Origin: Fibrella aestuarina BUZ 2
GTDB lineage: Bacteria; Bacteroidota; Bacteroidia; Cytophagales; Spirosomataceae
DNA length: 64,000 nt
Assembly: GCF_000331105.1 (NCBI RefSeq)
Contig: NC_019012.1
Span: 1-64,000 of the forward strand
Direction: 5' to 3'
Shown here: positions 18,342 through 27,759 of the stretch, in pieces
Layout: each line of letters opens with the position of its first letter
Position numbering within the stretch: position 1 is the stretch's first letter
Notes under the pieces: generated by a model
Seen by the model: the letters and a program-made list of their open reading frames with translations, nothing else
The model's database searches: none
Told to the model about the DNA's origin: nothing
Translations under genes and position numbers: made by a program

Positions 18342-19804
18342 TTAAACAAATCCAGCCAGACCGATGCTTTAATGCCCACATTGCTACCCGCCGGTGTGTT
18401 TGCGATGCTTCGGAAATCGTAGAGGTAGTACGGACTAAGCTGGGCTGAAATACGTGGACGATGATACTGCACTCCCGCCCCAAACATAAAATTGTGAAAG
18501 AATTTGGGCTGGGCGTTTATCTCAAAGGAATGAAACTGCTCATCACCTAAGTAAAAGCTTTCATACCGTACCTGCTGATAAGCGGCTATATCGAAGCTGG
18601 TGCCAGCCTGAAAAAGCAGCGACCAGTTTCGACGCAGGGGTACATAATATTTAAGATGGACAGGCACACTAACCAGCGAGGTACGTACCGAAATATCCCT
18701 AATCTGATCGTATTGAGCGGGTAAGTAGGCTCGGTACAACTCAACGAATTCTGTTCCGGTAGCCGCATTGAAATCCCGAAGTTCTTTGTGGTCCTCGAGC
18801 TGCAACTGAGCGGCCTGCACCCCCAGCGATACGCCAAAATTTTCGGTGGGAAACAGCTCGATGGCAGGACCTACGCCCACGCCATTTAACGTAGCACCCG
18901 TCTCGATACCAACCCGTGGTTGAAGCGACGACAACCGGAACGGCGGCCGACTTTGCTTCTCGGGCTGCGTGGCCGGAACTGGTACGGTAGTTGGTACCAT
19001 TGTTGGTTTTTGGACTGCTGAATCTGTCCTGACTATAGTCTTGTTTCCGGTCTGCATTCGGACAGAATCTACTGGAATAGCGGCTGTGGCTTTGTTAATG
19101 ACCCGATTTATAGAATCAGCGGTAGACTCCGACTCCTTTGTAAGCGAAGGCTCAGCCGGGCGTACCGGGCTATTCACAAGCGCATCATCGCCAACGGGTT
19201 TACGGGTTCTCCGACCCGACTGGTTCACACGCTCTTTCTGAATTTGTTGAGCCGTTACCTCTGTCGTTGGCTGATCTCTTGACTCATCGGTTTCCCCGGC
19301 ATGCAAAGGCCCCGGTGGTACGCTTGCCTTCCGATTCGTTGCTGTGTGTTGCAAAGGAGAACCTGCACGGGTGGTATCTTCAGACACAGGCTGTTCCCGG
19401 CGGGTCTCTCCAACCGCATTATTGCCTGGCCTGTCTGGCTCCAGTCGCCCATACCCGTACCGATGTTCAACCACCGTTCGTTGCACGACATACACCGTAT
19501 CAACTCGATGCGTTGATGCTACTGGCGTTGGTCGTGACGATGAGATATTGATCGTATCCGTTCGTGCGGCCAGTGTTTTAGTGAGCTGGGCCATCACCTG
19601 CTGATTGGTGTGCAGCGTATACAGTGTGGTGAGCCATCCTGTTAGCATCAGCGCACTAAGTACCCAGCCACCGTAAGGTAATAGCCTGGCCCAGAAGCCC
19701 AGGGGCAGGCGTTTCCGAAAACGGTTCCAGGCATTCGGCTGATAGCCCGGCCTGACCGATTCCAGATTTTTTTTCATCAGTCGGTCGAAACGTTCGTTAG
19801 ACAT
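18338..19804 (-). CDS. putative anti-sigma protein with C-terminal outer-membrane-type beta-barrel
   Basis: 488 residues. N-terminal cytosolic part (MSNERFDRLMKKNLESVRPGYQPNAW) resembles the start of Bacteroidota anti-sigma proteins. One transmembrane helix lies at about 38-60. A long polar Thr/Pro/Arg-rich stretch (about 80-285) follows, then about 200 residues of alternating amphipathic strands (PRVGIETGATLNGVGVGP.. to ..SVWLDLFK) like small OmpA/PorT-type barrels. The start overlaps the ECF sigma gene by 8 bp, strongly suggesting it is the cognate regulator. The layout would let one chain run from cytoplasm to outer membrane, an inference that needs topology data. Confidence 0.75.
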   Translation of the reverse strand: MSNERFDRLMKKNLESVRPGYQPNAWNRFRKRLPLGFWARLLPYGGWVLSALMLTGWLTTLYTLHTNQQVMAQLTKTLAARTDTINISSSRPTPVASTHRVDTVYVVQRTVVEHRYGYGRLEPDRPGNNAVGETRREQPVSEDTTRAGSPLQHTATNRKASVPPGPLHAGETDESRDQPTTEVTAQQIQKERVNQSGRRTRKPVGDDALVNSPVRPAEPSLTKESESTADSINRVINKATAAIPVDSVRMQTGNKTIVRTDSAVQKPTMVPTTVPVPATQPEKQSRPPFRLSSLQPRVGIETGATLNGVGVGPAIELFPTENFGVSLGVQAAQLQLEDHKELRDFNAATGTEFVELYRAYLPAQYDQIRDISVRTSLVSVPVHLKYYVPLRRNWSLLFQAGTSFDIAAYQQVRYESFYLGDEQFHSFEINAQPKFFHNFMFGAGVQYHRPRISAQLSPYYLYDFRSIANTPAGSNVGIKASVWLDLFK

Positions 19805-20387
19805 AGTTTCGTCGGTTTACTGAACATGTAGAGTTCCAGTCCATAAGCAATTCCTGTAATTTCTGACGCGCTTTTGCCAGATTTGAGCGTGATGTACCCT
19901 CATGAATACCCAGCATCTGGGCTATTTCGGGATGGGAATACCCATCGACAACATGCAGAGAGAAAACGGTACGGTAAGCGGGCGGAAGCTGCTGAACCAC
20001 AGCCATAATGTCATCGGCGGCCAAACGCTCCAACAACTGATCGGACTCACCAACATCATACGCTTCGTCAATGTCGGTGTAGGTCAGCGGGGATTTATTG
20101 CGCCGGTAGTGGTCGATGGCCGAATGCACCATAACGGTCCGAAACCAGGCATCAAACGGTTGCTCCGGGTCATAGTACGAGATTTTGTTGAGCACCCGCA
20201 GAAAACCGTCGTCAAACATTTCCTCCGCTTCTTCCCGACTTCCCGCGTAACGCAGACAAATGCTAACGCCAAAGCTGTAATAAGCCTCGAACAACTGCTT
20301 CTGAGCCGCCGGTTTTTCACGACGGCACCCTTCGATGATGTCGGGCAGTGCCAGGTTTTTGCTTCGTCTGAATATCACAGGCATCAC
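19797..20387 (-). CDS. ECF RNA polymerase sigma factor
   Basis: 196 residues. Sigma-2 region about 28-95 (LFEAYYSFGVSICLRYAG..EEAEEMFDDGFLRVL..FDAWFRTVMVHSAIDHYRR) and sigma-4 region about 125-180 (LPPAYRTVFSLHVVDGYSHPEIAQMLGIHEGTSRSNLAKAR). It directs RNA polymerase to stress or nutrient promoters. A second ATG directly after the first is equally possible. Gene order ECF, barrel/anti-sigma, phosphoesterase with overlaps indicates one operon. It is divergent from the secreted protein gene at 20545, so the 157-bp gap probably holds both promoters. Confidence 0.92.
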   Translation of the reverse strand: MMPVIFRRSKNLALPDIIEGCRREKPAAQKQLFEAYYSFGVSICLRYAGSREEAEEMFDDGFLRVLNKISYYDPEQPFDAWFRTVMVHSAIDHYRRNKSPLTYTDIDEAYDVGESDQLLERLAADDIMAVVQQLPPAYRTVFSLHVVDGYSHPEIAQMLGIHEGTSRSNLAKARQKLQELLMDWNSTCSVNRRNYV

Positions 20388-20544
20388 GGGATTACGTACC
20401 GTAGTATCCTACGGAGATTGTGACCGTCGCCGTTGCCTGCGAAAAAACTATTTTTTCATGACTCCGCTCAGGCAACGGCGGTGGGTTGCTCTGCCGTATG
20501 CAATTCTGATAACTAAATATCAGAACTGCTAATCGTTCAAACCA

Positions 20545-21366
20545 ATGCGTGTACTCACCCTGATGGCCGCCTTACTAACGGCCACATTTGCCTACGCTCA
20601 GGACAACATCGTTCTCCGAAACGGCGAGGAAATTCCGGCCAAAGTGCTGGAAGTCAACCAGACGGACCTTAAATATCGAAAATCAGCCAACCCGGATGGG
20701 CCTGTTTACTCGGCTCCGCTTCGTGATGTGCTGCTCATCAAGTACGCCAACGGCAGCAAAGACTCGTTTGGCTCCAACGCCGGGCCGTTGCTGACCAAAC
20801 CAGCACCAATGTCCAAACCGGATGGTGCGCTTATGGCGACCAACCTAACGCCCGTGGGCGTAGAGGGCCTGCGGTATAAAGGTGGTTTGTTTAGCCGATT
20901 CTACTCGACGAATGGGCAACGGCTGGGTGGCCGGGAAGTAAAATCGTTACTCTATAGTCAGCCAGATGCGCTGACGAGTTTTGAGAAAGGCCGTTCGCTA
21001 CGTACCTGGTCAGTCGCCACGGCCATTCCCGCCCTGGCCCTGATTGGCACGGGTGTGGGGCTGATGATTGACGGCGGAGGGGGGCACGACGGGATGGGCA
21101 ACGATAGCCAGAACCGGGACAATGACCCTACCGACACGAATACCTCCGGAGAGAACCGAGGAGATGGGCACGGCGACGGTCTGGTGGTCGGAGCGGTGCT
21201 GACGGGTAGCGGGGTATTACTGGGAGCTACGTCGCTTTGGCTGAATCACCGGGCTACGGTGCAGTTTCGCCGGGCGGCTGATCGCTACAACGGGCGGGCG
21301 ACAACCAGCCTGCGGTTCGTACCCAGCCGTCGGGGTGTCGGTCTTGGGGCCGTCTTGACATTCTAA
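20545..21366 (+). CDS. secreted/membrane protein of unknown function
   Basis: 273 residues with signal peptide MRVLTLMAALLTATFAYAQ. The next about 60 residues (NIVLRNGEEIPAKVLEVNQTDLKYRK..GPVYSAPLRDVLLIKYANG) form a short beta domain often seen at the start of Bacteroidota hypothetical proteins. A hydrophobic segment at about 152-175, a Gly/Asp/Asn-rich stretch at about 178-212 that could bind calcium, and a second hydrophobic segment at about 212-232 follow. It is divergent from the ECF operon and could be a target of that sigma factor (inference). No enzyme motif seen. Confidence 0.7.
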   Translation: MRVLTLMAALLTATFAYAQDNIVLRNGEEIPAKVLEVNQTDLKYRKSANPDGPVYSAPLRDVLLIKYANGSKDSFGSNAGPLLTKPAPMSKPDGALMATNLTPVGVEGLRYKGGLFSRFYSTNGQRLGGREVKSLLYSQPDALTSFEKGRSLRTWSVATAIPALALIGTGVGLMIDGGGGHDGMGNDSQNRDNDPTDTNTSGENRGDGHGDGLVVGAVLTGSGVLLGATSLWLNHRATVQFRRAADRYNGRATTSLRFVPSRRGVGLGAVLTF

Positions 21367-21439
21367 CCAGATGTGGGAACCGGTTTGCGTTGAGCGGGCC
21401 GGTTCCCGCCATGTACTTCATGCTTCGTACCCGGCGACC

Positions 21440-21790
21440 ATGACCTTTACCATACGAACCCTACGGCACATCCTGCACCGGCAAGCAGGTCTTGCACCCT
21501 GGCACGTCCACCTATTCAGCGACTTTCGCCGGGACCTCGGCCTGACCGATGCAGAGATTGGTCTGGTTCTGGACGAAATAGGTCAGCTCACAGGCTTGAC
21601 GTTTCCTGTCGATACGGCTAAACATCTGACGGATGTGTTTGACCTGCTCATCCATGTTATTCTTCGGTTGCCCGAAACCTACGATGCTGAGCACTACTAC
21701 GGGCCATTGCCTGCTCAATTCACAGATAGATTACCGTTGACTAATTACGCCCCGACGCTCATTGCGTTTGGTGCTGTTCATCTGAACTAA
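21440..21790 (+). CDS. small acyl-carrier-like protein without the prosthetic-group serine
   Basis: 116 residues from the ATG at 21440; an earlier frame start at 21371 would add 23 poorly conserved-looking residues. The stretch FSDFRRDLGLTDAEIGLVLDEI followed by LTGLTFPVDTAKHLTDVFDLL matches the helix spacing of acyl carrier proteins. The DSL motif carrying phosphopantetheine is replaced by LTDAE, so no Ser is available for modification. This is a fold resemblance judged by eye. It lies 73 bp after the secreted protein gene and 6 bp before a TonB receptor, so probably co-transcribed. Role unknown. Confidence 0.55.
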   Translation: MTFTIRTLRHILHRQAGLAPWHVHLFSDFRRDLGLTDAEIGLVLDEIGQLTGLTFPVDTAKHLTDVFDLLIHVILRLPETYDAEHYYGPLPAQFTDRLPLTNYAPTLIAFGAVHLN

Positions 21791-21796
21791 TCGCTC

Positions 21797-24103
21797 ATGC
21801 GTTTTCTACTTTTAAGTCTGTGGCTGCTGCCTTCCCTGTTGCTGGCTCAGTCGCGTGTTACCGTGAGTGGGTATGTGCGTGATGCCCGGACAGGCGAAGC
21901 GTTGATTGGTGCCACCGTGTATGCTCCGCTGCAAAAGGTCGGGGCACAGGCCAATGCCTACGGGTACTATTCGCTCAGTCTGCCCCAAACTGCCGATACC
22001 ATTCGGGTGCAGGCCAGCTTTATTGGTTACGCAACCCGCGTTGAGAAGCTAACAACCCGAACAAATCAGAGCGTTACCATCTCGTTGACAGCCGAGGGTC
22101 AGCAGTTGAACGAAGTGGTGGTTCAGGCCACGGCCAATGACGATCATGTGCAACGCCCACAGCTATCGGCCATCAACGTACCGATGAAGCAGATTCGCAC
22201 CCTGCCCATGATTGCCGGGGAGCGCGACGTGCTAAAGGTCATCCAGTTTTTGCCGGGGGTGCAGTCGGGCAACGAAGGGACAACGGGTTTCTTCGTGCGC
22301 GGGGGCAACATCGACCAGAATTTAGTGCTGCTCGACGAGGCCACCGTTTACAACCCCAACCACTTATTCGGCCTGTTCAGTACGTTCAACGTGAACGCTC
22401 TCAACAGCGTCAACCTCATTAAAGGCGGTTTCCCGGCGCAGTACGGTGGGCGACTTTCGTCGGTGCTGGACATTACCATGCGCGAAGGCAACCGCTACAA
22501 ATTCAGTGGGGAAGGGGGCATTGGCCTGATTTCATCCAATCTGACGCTTGAAGGGCCGTTGCAACGGGGTAAATCATCATTTATCGTGTCAGCCCGTCGC
22601 AGTTACATTGATCTGCTGCTAAAACCGTTTCAAAGCGGGGGCAACAGTACCAACTATTCCCTCTACGACCTGAACGCCAAGCTCAACTACGAACTGGGCA
22701 AGCGTGACCACCTGTTCGTCAGCCTCTTCAACGGGCAGGATCGGGCCGCCTTTACCGGAGCCAGCAGCCTTAATTACGGTATCGGTTTTGGCAACCGCAC
22801 GGCTACGCTCCGTTGGAATCACCTGTTGGGCCAAAAGGTGTTTGTCAATACTTCGCTGCTTTATAACGATTACCACCTGTCGTTGTCCACTACGCAGGGT
22901 AACTACTACGCGCTTCTCTACACGGGTATTCGGGATTGGTCGGCCAAGTCGATGCTGGAATGGTATCCCTCCCCGACTCATCAGATAAGAGCGGGTGCCC
23001 AATGGACCGAACACCGGTTTGCGCCCGCGTCGTACTCGGCAAAGGTGCCGAAGAAAGGAAACCCGTTGACGTTGCAGCCCGACAGCCTGCGCTATAATTA
23101 CGCCCATGAATCAGCTTTTTTCGTCAATGATGAGTGGCGGCTATCCGACAAGGTGGCTGTCAGCATAGGGCTTCGTGCCCCGGTCTATTCAGCAGGTGGC
23201 ACTACGTATGCGCGGCTCGAACCCCGCCTAACCGCTAAATACGCCTTCTCGCCCCAGTTATCGCTAAAAGCTGCCTATACGGAGATGAACCAGTTTCTTC
23301 ATCTGGTGCCGAATAGCACGGCCTCCCTGCCTACCGACATTTGGGTGAGTAGCAGCCCAATTGTGAAGCCGCAATTTAGCCGACAAGTAGCGATGGGCCT
23401 GTTTCAAAGCCTACAAGGCAACCTCTACGAGATCAGTCTGGAAGCGTACTACAAAACGATGCAGAATCAGGTGCTTTTCAAGCAGGGAACGCAACTGCTT
23501 TTTGATACCAGCATTGATACACAACTCACCTTTGGCCGGGGTGAATCATACGGACTGGAAGTGTTTGTGCGTAAAAATCCGGGGGGGCAGGCACTCAGTC
23601 GGTTAAGCGGCTGGCTGGCTTATACCCTCTCGAAGACAACCCAGACCTTCGCGGATTTGAACTATGGACAACCGTTTCCGTTCACCTACGACCGTCGGCA
23701 CGTACTGTCGGTAGTGGGTACGTATGAACTGAGTCCGCGCTGGGTCTTATCGGCCAACTTTGTCTTCAACAGCGGTGGAGCCTATACGCTACCTGCCGGT
23801 CGAGTGCCGGTGTACGGTGACGGTAGCCTGTACGATGGCACGTACTACGATTATACCAGCCGCAACAATGCCCGGTTCCGGGCCTACAATCGGCTCGACC
23901 TGAGTGCGATTTATCGTAAAAAGCGGCATTTGGGAAAGAAGGCGTATGAATCGGAGTGGGTGTTCAGTGCTTATAACGTTTACAGTCGGCTCAACCCCTA
24001 TTTCATTTATCTAACCACCGACCCGACCACCAAACAGCCCCAGGCGCGGCAGGTGTCGCTGTTGCCTATCATCCCCGGCGTGAGCTATAATGTTAAATTC
24101 TGA
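21797..24103 (+). CDS. TonB-dependent outer-membrane receptor
   Basis: 768 residues. Signal peptide MRFLLLSLWLLPSLLLAQ; CarboxypepD_reg-like domain about 24-105 (SGYVRDARTGEALIGATVY); plug about 115-225 (LPMIAGERDVLKVIQFLPGVQSG and GFFVRGGNIDQNLVLLDEA); barrel to the end, closing with VSYNVKF. It would import a siderophore, glycan or other bulky substrate with TonB energy. It overlaps the region just before a DUF4249 lipoprotein, the usual partner of this receptor subclass. The substrate cannot be told from sequence. Confidence 0.93.
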   Translation: MRFLLLSLWLLPSLLLAQSRVTVSGYVRDARTGEALIGATVYAPLQKVGAQANAYGYYSLSLPQTADTIRVQASFIGYATRVEKLTTRTNQSVTISLTAEGQQLNEVVVQATANDDHVQRPQLSAINVPMKQIRTLPMIAGERDVLKVIQFLPGVQSGNEGTTGFFVRGGNIDQNLVLLDEATVYNPNHLFGLFSTFNVNALNSVNLIKGGFPAQYGGRLSSVLDITMREGNRYKFSGEGGIGLISSNLTLEGPLQRGKSSFIVSARRSYIDLLLKPFQSGGNSTNYSLYDLNAKLNYELGKRDHLFVSLFNGQDRAAFTGASSLNYGIGFGNRTATLRWNHLLGQKVFVNTSLLYNDYHLSLSTTQGNYYALLYTGIRDWSAKSMLEWYPSPTHQIRAGAQWTEHRFAPASYSAKVPKKGNPLTLQPDSLRYNYAHESAFFVNDEWRLSDKVAVSIGLRAPVYSAGGTTYARLEPRLTAKYAFSPQLSLKAAYTEMNQFLHLVPNSTASLPTDIWVSSSPIVKPQFSRQVAMGLFQSLQGNLYEISLEAYYKTMQNQVLFKQGTQLLFDTSIDTQLTFGRGESYGLEVFVRKNPGGQALSRLSGWLAYTLSKTTQTFADLNYGQPFPFTYDRRHVLSVVGTYELSPRWVLSANFVFNSGGAYTLPAGRVPVYGDGSLYDGTYYDYTSRNNARFRAYNRLDLSAIYRKKRHLGKKAYESEWVFSAYNVYSRLNPYFIYLTTDPTTKQPQARQVSLLPIIPGVSYNVKF

Positions 24104-24104
24104 G

Positions 24105-25001
24105 ATGAAACCGATTCAACTCTCCCTATTGCTTATTTGTCTGGCGTTGCTGGTCGGTTGTGACCGGGTTATCACGGTAGCTCCGGTGCCTTACGACGGA
24201 GCAGTCAGCATCCAGAGCCTGATTACACCGGGTCAGGTCGCCACGGCTTATATCTTCCGGGCGGTTCCGTATTTTGATGCGAGCATATCGAGCAATCAAC
24301 TGGTTGCTCGCACGGCTGTCGTTACCCTGACCAATGCAGAAAACCGCGAAACCCTCCGCTTAGATTCTACTTTCAACGCAGTGCGTTGCGAATATGACTA
24401 CTATTTCAAGGGTCAGCGTCCCGTGCGGGCAGGCCAAACCTATACGCTGACGGTGCAGGTAAATGGGCAGACGTTTACCGCGTCGGCTACAACCACGCAA
24501 CGCAAAGCAACAATCGACAGCGTTGGCTATACGTCCTCATACCGTGACGTGTATGGCGAACATGAGGGTGTGCTGGTCACCTTCACCGATCCAGTCGGCG
24601 TAGGCGACTATTACCGCTATCAGATGAACCGCGTTATTCCCGACACCGTCATTCGGGCCGAAACGGTGATTAGTCCGTGCTCGATTGGTAAAACCACGTA
24701 TGTGCAGGAAGTAGGCCGTTCGGTGTACGATGACCGCAATTCGGATGGCACCCGGCAACAAATTGCCGTAGAACCGGCCTTCAAGCATAAACAGGGTCAG
24801 GTAGCCTATATCAAACTCCTGACCATTGACCGTAACATCTTCCAGTTCTACGATAACCTCGACCGGCAGAAGTTGGCCCAGTTCAACCCCTTTGTCGAAC
24901 CTGTGTACCTGACTAAACCCGGCCAGTTTGGTGCCGGGGCCGTTGGTGTCTTTGGTGCCTATGCAGTTTCAGACTCTGTACGGTTTGTGTACCCGGAGTA
25001 A
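24105..25001 (+). CDS. DUF4249 lipoprotein, partner of the TonB receptor
   Basis: 298 residues from ATG at 24105, one base after the receptor stop. Lipobox LLICLALLVGC places a lipidated Cys at about 19. The mature part follows the DUF4249 pattern: VSIQSLITPGQVATAYIFR, a beta-sandwich with TYTLTVQVNGQTFTASATTT, and C-terminal FFEPVYLTKPGQFGAGAVGVFGAY-like strands. DUF4249 proteins sit on the outer membrane beside their TonB receptor; detailed function is unknown. The stop overlaps the next ATG (TAATG). Confidence 0.88.
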   Translation: MKPIQLSLLLICLALLVGCDRVITVAPVPYDGAVSIQSLITPGQVATAYIFRAVPYFDASISSNQLVARTAVVTLTNAENRETLRLDSTFNAVRCEYDYYFKGQRPVRAGQTYTLTVQVNGQTFTASATTTQRKATIDSVGYTSSYRDVYGEHEGVLVTFTDPVGVGDYYRYQMNRVIPDTVIRAETVISPCSIGKTTYVQEVGRSVYDDRNSDGTRQQIAVEPAFKHKQGQVAYIKLLTIDRNIFQFYDNLDRQKLAQFNPFVEPVYLTKPGQFGAGAVGVFGAYAVSDSVRFVYPE

Positions 25002-25807
25002 TGTCAGGCGTTCAGCTTTCCTACAGAATCACGGGCTATTCTTGCCCGATGATGTATTTGTTCAACGCTATGAATTTGTCGCCAGTTGAAAAGCCGGGGC
25101 AACGCTGGCACCCCCGGCTATTGTGGGTACTTATTTTTACCGGCTGGACGCTACAGGGTGCGGCTCAGTCCGATTCGTTGTTGAGCGAGTCGCCGTACCA
25201 CGCGCCCCGGCTGTCAATTACCCGGTTAGTAGTTCCCTCCGCGTTCATCGGCACCGGGATTTATACGCTTTCGGATAACCACGCCTTCAACCGGTTTCGG
25301 GTACGTGGCGAGATTCAGGACCACATCCATGGGTACCGTACCCACCTCGACGATTACCTGGCCTATGGCCCCAGTGCGTTGCTGACCGGGCTGACGGTTG
25401 CTGGCGTGGAGGGCCGCTCTACGCCATTCGACCGGGCGGGTTTGTGGTTAACGGCCAACGCCATAGCGGGGGCCCTTACGTTCGGTTTAAAACACACCAC
25501 CGGGTATGTTCGGCCCGACGGCTCTAACAACCAATCGTTTCCTTCGGGCCACACGTCGTTTGCCTTTGCCGGAGCGGGTGTACTCGACCGCGAGTTTGGT
25601 CGAACCAACGTACTGATTCCGGTAGCCGGGTACGCGATGGCAGGCTCGACGGGGTATCTCCGCATGGTGAATGACAAACACTGGATTTCGGATGTTCTCG
25701 TGGGGGCCGGTATTGGATTGCTATCCGCCGAAGCCGCCTACCACGTCTATCCGTGGGTTAAACGAAAACTGACCCGCCGTCGAAACCGACATGCGCTGTC
25801 CAACTAA
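25001..25807 (+). CDS. PAP2-superfamily phosphatase, secreted or membrane-attached
   Basis: 268 residues. The acid-phosphatase signature is complete: KHTTGYVRP, then PSGHTSFAF, then the motif-3 His in NDKHWISDVLVG. A hydrophobic leader (LLWVLIFTGWTLQGAAQ) suggests the true start may be the ATG at 25070; the ATG at 25001 is kept because it overlaps the upstream stop (TAATG). Likely a periplasmic lipid-phosphate or undecaprenyl-pyrophosphate phosphatase. A terminator follows directly, so it ends the receptor operon. Confidence 0.88.
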   Translation: MSGVQLSYRITGYSCPMMYLFNAMNLSPVEKPGQRWHPRLLWVLIFTGWTLQGAAQSDSLLSESPYHAPRLSITRLVVPSAFIGTGIYTLSDNHAFNRFRVRGEIQDHIHGYRTHLDDYLAYGPSALLTGLTVAGVEGRSTPFDRAGLWLTANAIAGALTFGLKHTTGYVRPDGSNNQSFPSGHTSFAFAGAGVLDREFGRTNVLIPVAGYAMAGSTGYLRMVNDKHWISDVLVGAGIGLLSAEAAYHVYPWVKRKLTRRRNRHALSN

Positions 25808-25811
25808 GTGC

Positions 25812-25835
25812 GGCCCGGTTGGCACGGGCCTTTTT
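25812..25835 (+). terminator. intrinsic terminator after the PAP2 gene
   Basis: GGCCCG (25812-25817) pairs with CGGGCC (25825-25830) around a 7-nt loop and is followed by TTTTT. Confidence 0.85.
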
Positions 25836-25848
25836 ATATACCAACGTT

Positions 25849-26979
25849 ATGGAGCGATTTACGCTGATTCACAAACGCCTGTATTTACTGCTCGGTTGCT
25901 GGTGGCTCTGGACCGGCAGTGGGGTTGCTCAGTCGGCTGGTTCGGGTACGATGGCCGCGCAGCAAGCCCTGGTTAGGCAGTCCCTTCAGGCAGTCTATAA
26001 CAATAATCCGGGACTGGCGGACAAGCTGCTGAAGCAGTTGGATCAGCGAACGGCGCACCATCCCGCCGTGGATTTGCTCCGGGCGGTACGGCTGCACTGG
26101 CAGTGGTTTCCCGCCCGGACGGACGACCGATTACGGGGCCAGTTGGTGAACCTGCTCGAAAAAACGGCGGACGAAACGCAAGCCCAGCTTGACAAACGGC
26201 CCGACGATCCCGAACTGATATTCACCTATTTTACCACGGAAGCTATGCTAACGCGGATGGCGTATTTCGACCATCAGACAATTAAGTCGGTTGGATATGC
26301 CAAGAAAGCCTACAGTTATCTCCAGAAAGGTCGGGCTTATCGCCAACAGTATCCCGACTTTAGCCTGTCTTCGGGTCTGTACGATTACTACCGGGAAGAA
26401 TACCCAGAACTACACCCCGTGTACAAGCCCCTGGTCTGGTTTATGCGATCCGGCGATAAGCAGAATGGGCTGGCTCAATTGGTTATCGCGTCCCGGCAAT
26501 CGCTGTTCTCGCAGGTGGAAGCCACACTGTATCTGACGCACATTCTGGCCGATTACGAGAACCGCGCCCCCGAAGCCCTGCCTTATCTGGCTCAGTTAGC
26601 CAGGCAGTATCCCGACAATTTGTTCTTTGCCGGGCGTTACGCCGAAGTGTTGCTCCATGCGGGGCGGCTGGCGCAGGCGGCTCCACTGATCGACAGTTTG
26701 CAGACCAGCCAATCTCCCTTTTATCAGCAGGTAGGCCAATTATTGACCGCCCGGCTCAAACTGGCGCAGGGAGCTTTGCGGGAAGCGGATGCACTGGCAC
26801 AAATCGTTTTACAAAAACCGCCTAAAGATGAGGCTTACCAGGCGTGGGCCTACGCCGTGCGGGCGCGGGTTGCGGCTCAGACAAATCAGCCGAAGCAGGC
26901 GCGTGTGTTTTATAAGAAAGTGCTCGACCTGGCTGAGTACCCCATTCTGAGCCGCGAAGCAAAGCAGTATTTAGAGTGA
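25849..26979 (+). CDS. secreted TPR-repeat protein
   Basis: 376 residues from ATG at 25849; an upstream in-frame start at 25819 falls inside the terminator and is rejected. Signal peptide (LYLLLGCWWLWTGSGVAQ). The rest is helical with TPR-like pairs (ALVRQSLQAVYNNNPGLADKLL, EALPYLAQLARQYPDNLFFAGRYAEVLLHAGRL, ALREADALAQIVLQKPPKDEAYQAW). TPR proteins act as scaffolds. It precedes a PAP2 membrane phosphatase by 3 bp, so both are co-transcribed. Confidence 0.8.
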   Translation: MERFTLIHKRLYLLLGCWWLWTGSGVAQSAGSGTMAAQQALVRQSLQAVYNNNPGLADKLLKQLDQRTAHHPAVDLLRAVRLHWQWFPARTDDRLRGQLVNLLEKTADETQAQLDKRPDDPELIFTYFTTEAMLTRMAYFDHQTIKSVGYAKKAYSYLQKGRAYRQQYPDFSLSSGLYDYYREEYPELHPVYKPLVWFMRSGDKQNGLAQLVIASRQSLFSQVEATLYLTHILADYENRAPEALPYLAQLARQYPDNLFFAGRYAEVLLHAGRLAQAAPLIDSLQTSQSPFYQQVGQLLTARLKLAQGALREADALAQIVLQKPPKDEAYQAWAYAVRARVAAQTNQPKQARVFYKKVLDLAEYPILSREAKQYLE

Positions 26980-26982
26980 ACA

Positions 26983-27759
26983 ATGACTACTGACCAAATC
27001 CTCATCCGGTTGCGTAACCGTTTTGGCCGGTTAGCCCGTCGGTACCCCTCCGCTGCCGATTGGGTAGCCGCCCGGCTAACAACCGACCGGTTCAACGGCT
27101 TGCCCCTAACGGTCCTGGCTGGTTTGCTGTTGGTCAACGTAATGATCCTGTCCGAAGTAGCTGAAAACGTCGTCAACGCCGAGCCGATGGTTCAGGTAGA
27201 TCTATGGTTTACCAAAACGCTCTTTCAGGCTCGTGGTACGGGGATGAGTACGTTTTTCTACGGCGTTACCTGGCTCGGCTCCTTACAAGCTACCCTTGGC
27301 TTTGCCCTTTTAGGCTCAATCCTGTTGCTTCGTCAGCATAAACGGAGAAACGTGTATATCCTCTGGTCGCTTATCGGTGGGGTAGCCATGTTCGTGCAGG
27401 TTGGTAAACGTACTTTTGTACGGGAACGCCCCTTACAGGTGGCATACTACCCGGAGACGGGCTACTCGTTTCCAAGTGGTCATTCCGCGACGGCCATGAT
27501 CCTGTACGGTCTGCTGGCGTACTGGCTGATTCGAGGGCATCACTCTCGTTGGAGTCGGGCTGGTATTGGCATAGTCGCCGTTGGATTAATTCTAATGGTT
27601 GGGTTCAGTCGCATTTATTTGGGAGTTCACTTTCTGAGTGACGTGCTGGGCGGCTACCTGTTAGGGCTCTGCTGGCTGATTGTCGGCATCGTACTGACCG
27701 AATGGCAGCGAAGCAGCCGCTGGAATGAACAGTTCAAAAGACCCTCAAAACAAACGTGA
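26983..27759 (+). CDS. membrane PAP2 phosphatase
   Basis: 258 residues with about six transmembrane segments. The three PAP2 motifs are KRTFVRERP, PSGHSATA and GFSRIYLGVHFLSDVLGG with catalytic His residues in the last two. This is the bacterial lipid-phosphate/undecaprenyl-pyrophosphate phosphatase type. Its stop is followed immediately by the start of the transporter gene (TGAATG). Different from the upstream PAP2, which has a cleavable-type leader and no multispan core. Confidence 0.9.
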   Translation: MTTDQILIRLRNRFGRLARRYPSAADWVAARLTTDRFNGLPLTVLAGLLLVNVMILSEVAENVVNAEPMVQVDLWFTKTLFQARGTGMSTFFYGVTWLGSLQATLGFALLGSILLLRQHKRRNVYILWSLIGGVAMFVQVGKRTFVRERPLQVAYYPETGYSFPSGHSATAMILYGLLAYWLIRGHHSRWSRAGIGIVAVGLILMVGFSRIYLGVHFLSDVLGGYLLGLCWLIVGIVLTEWQRSSRWNEQFKRPSKQT

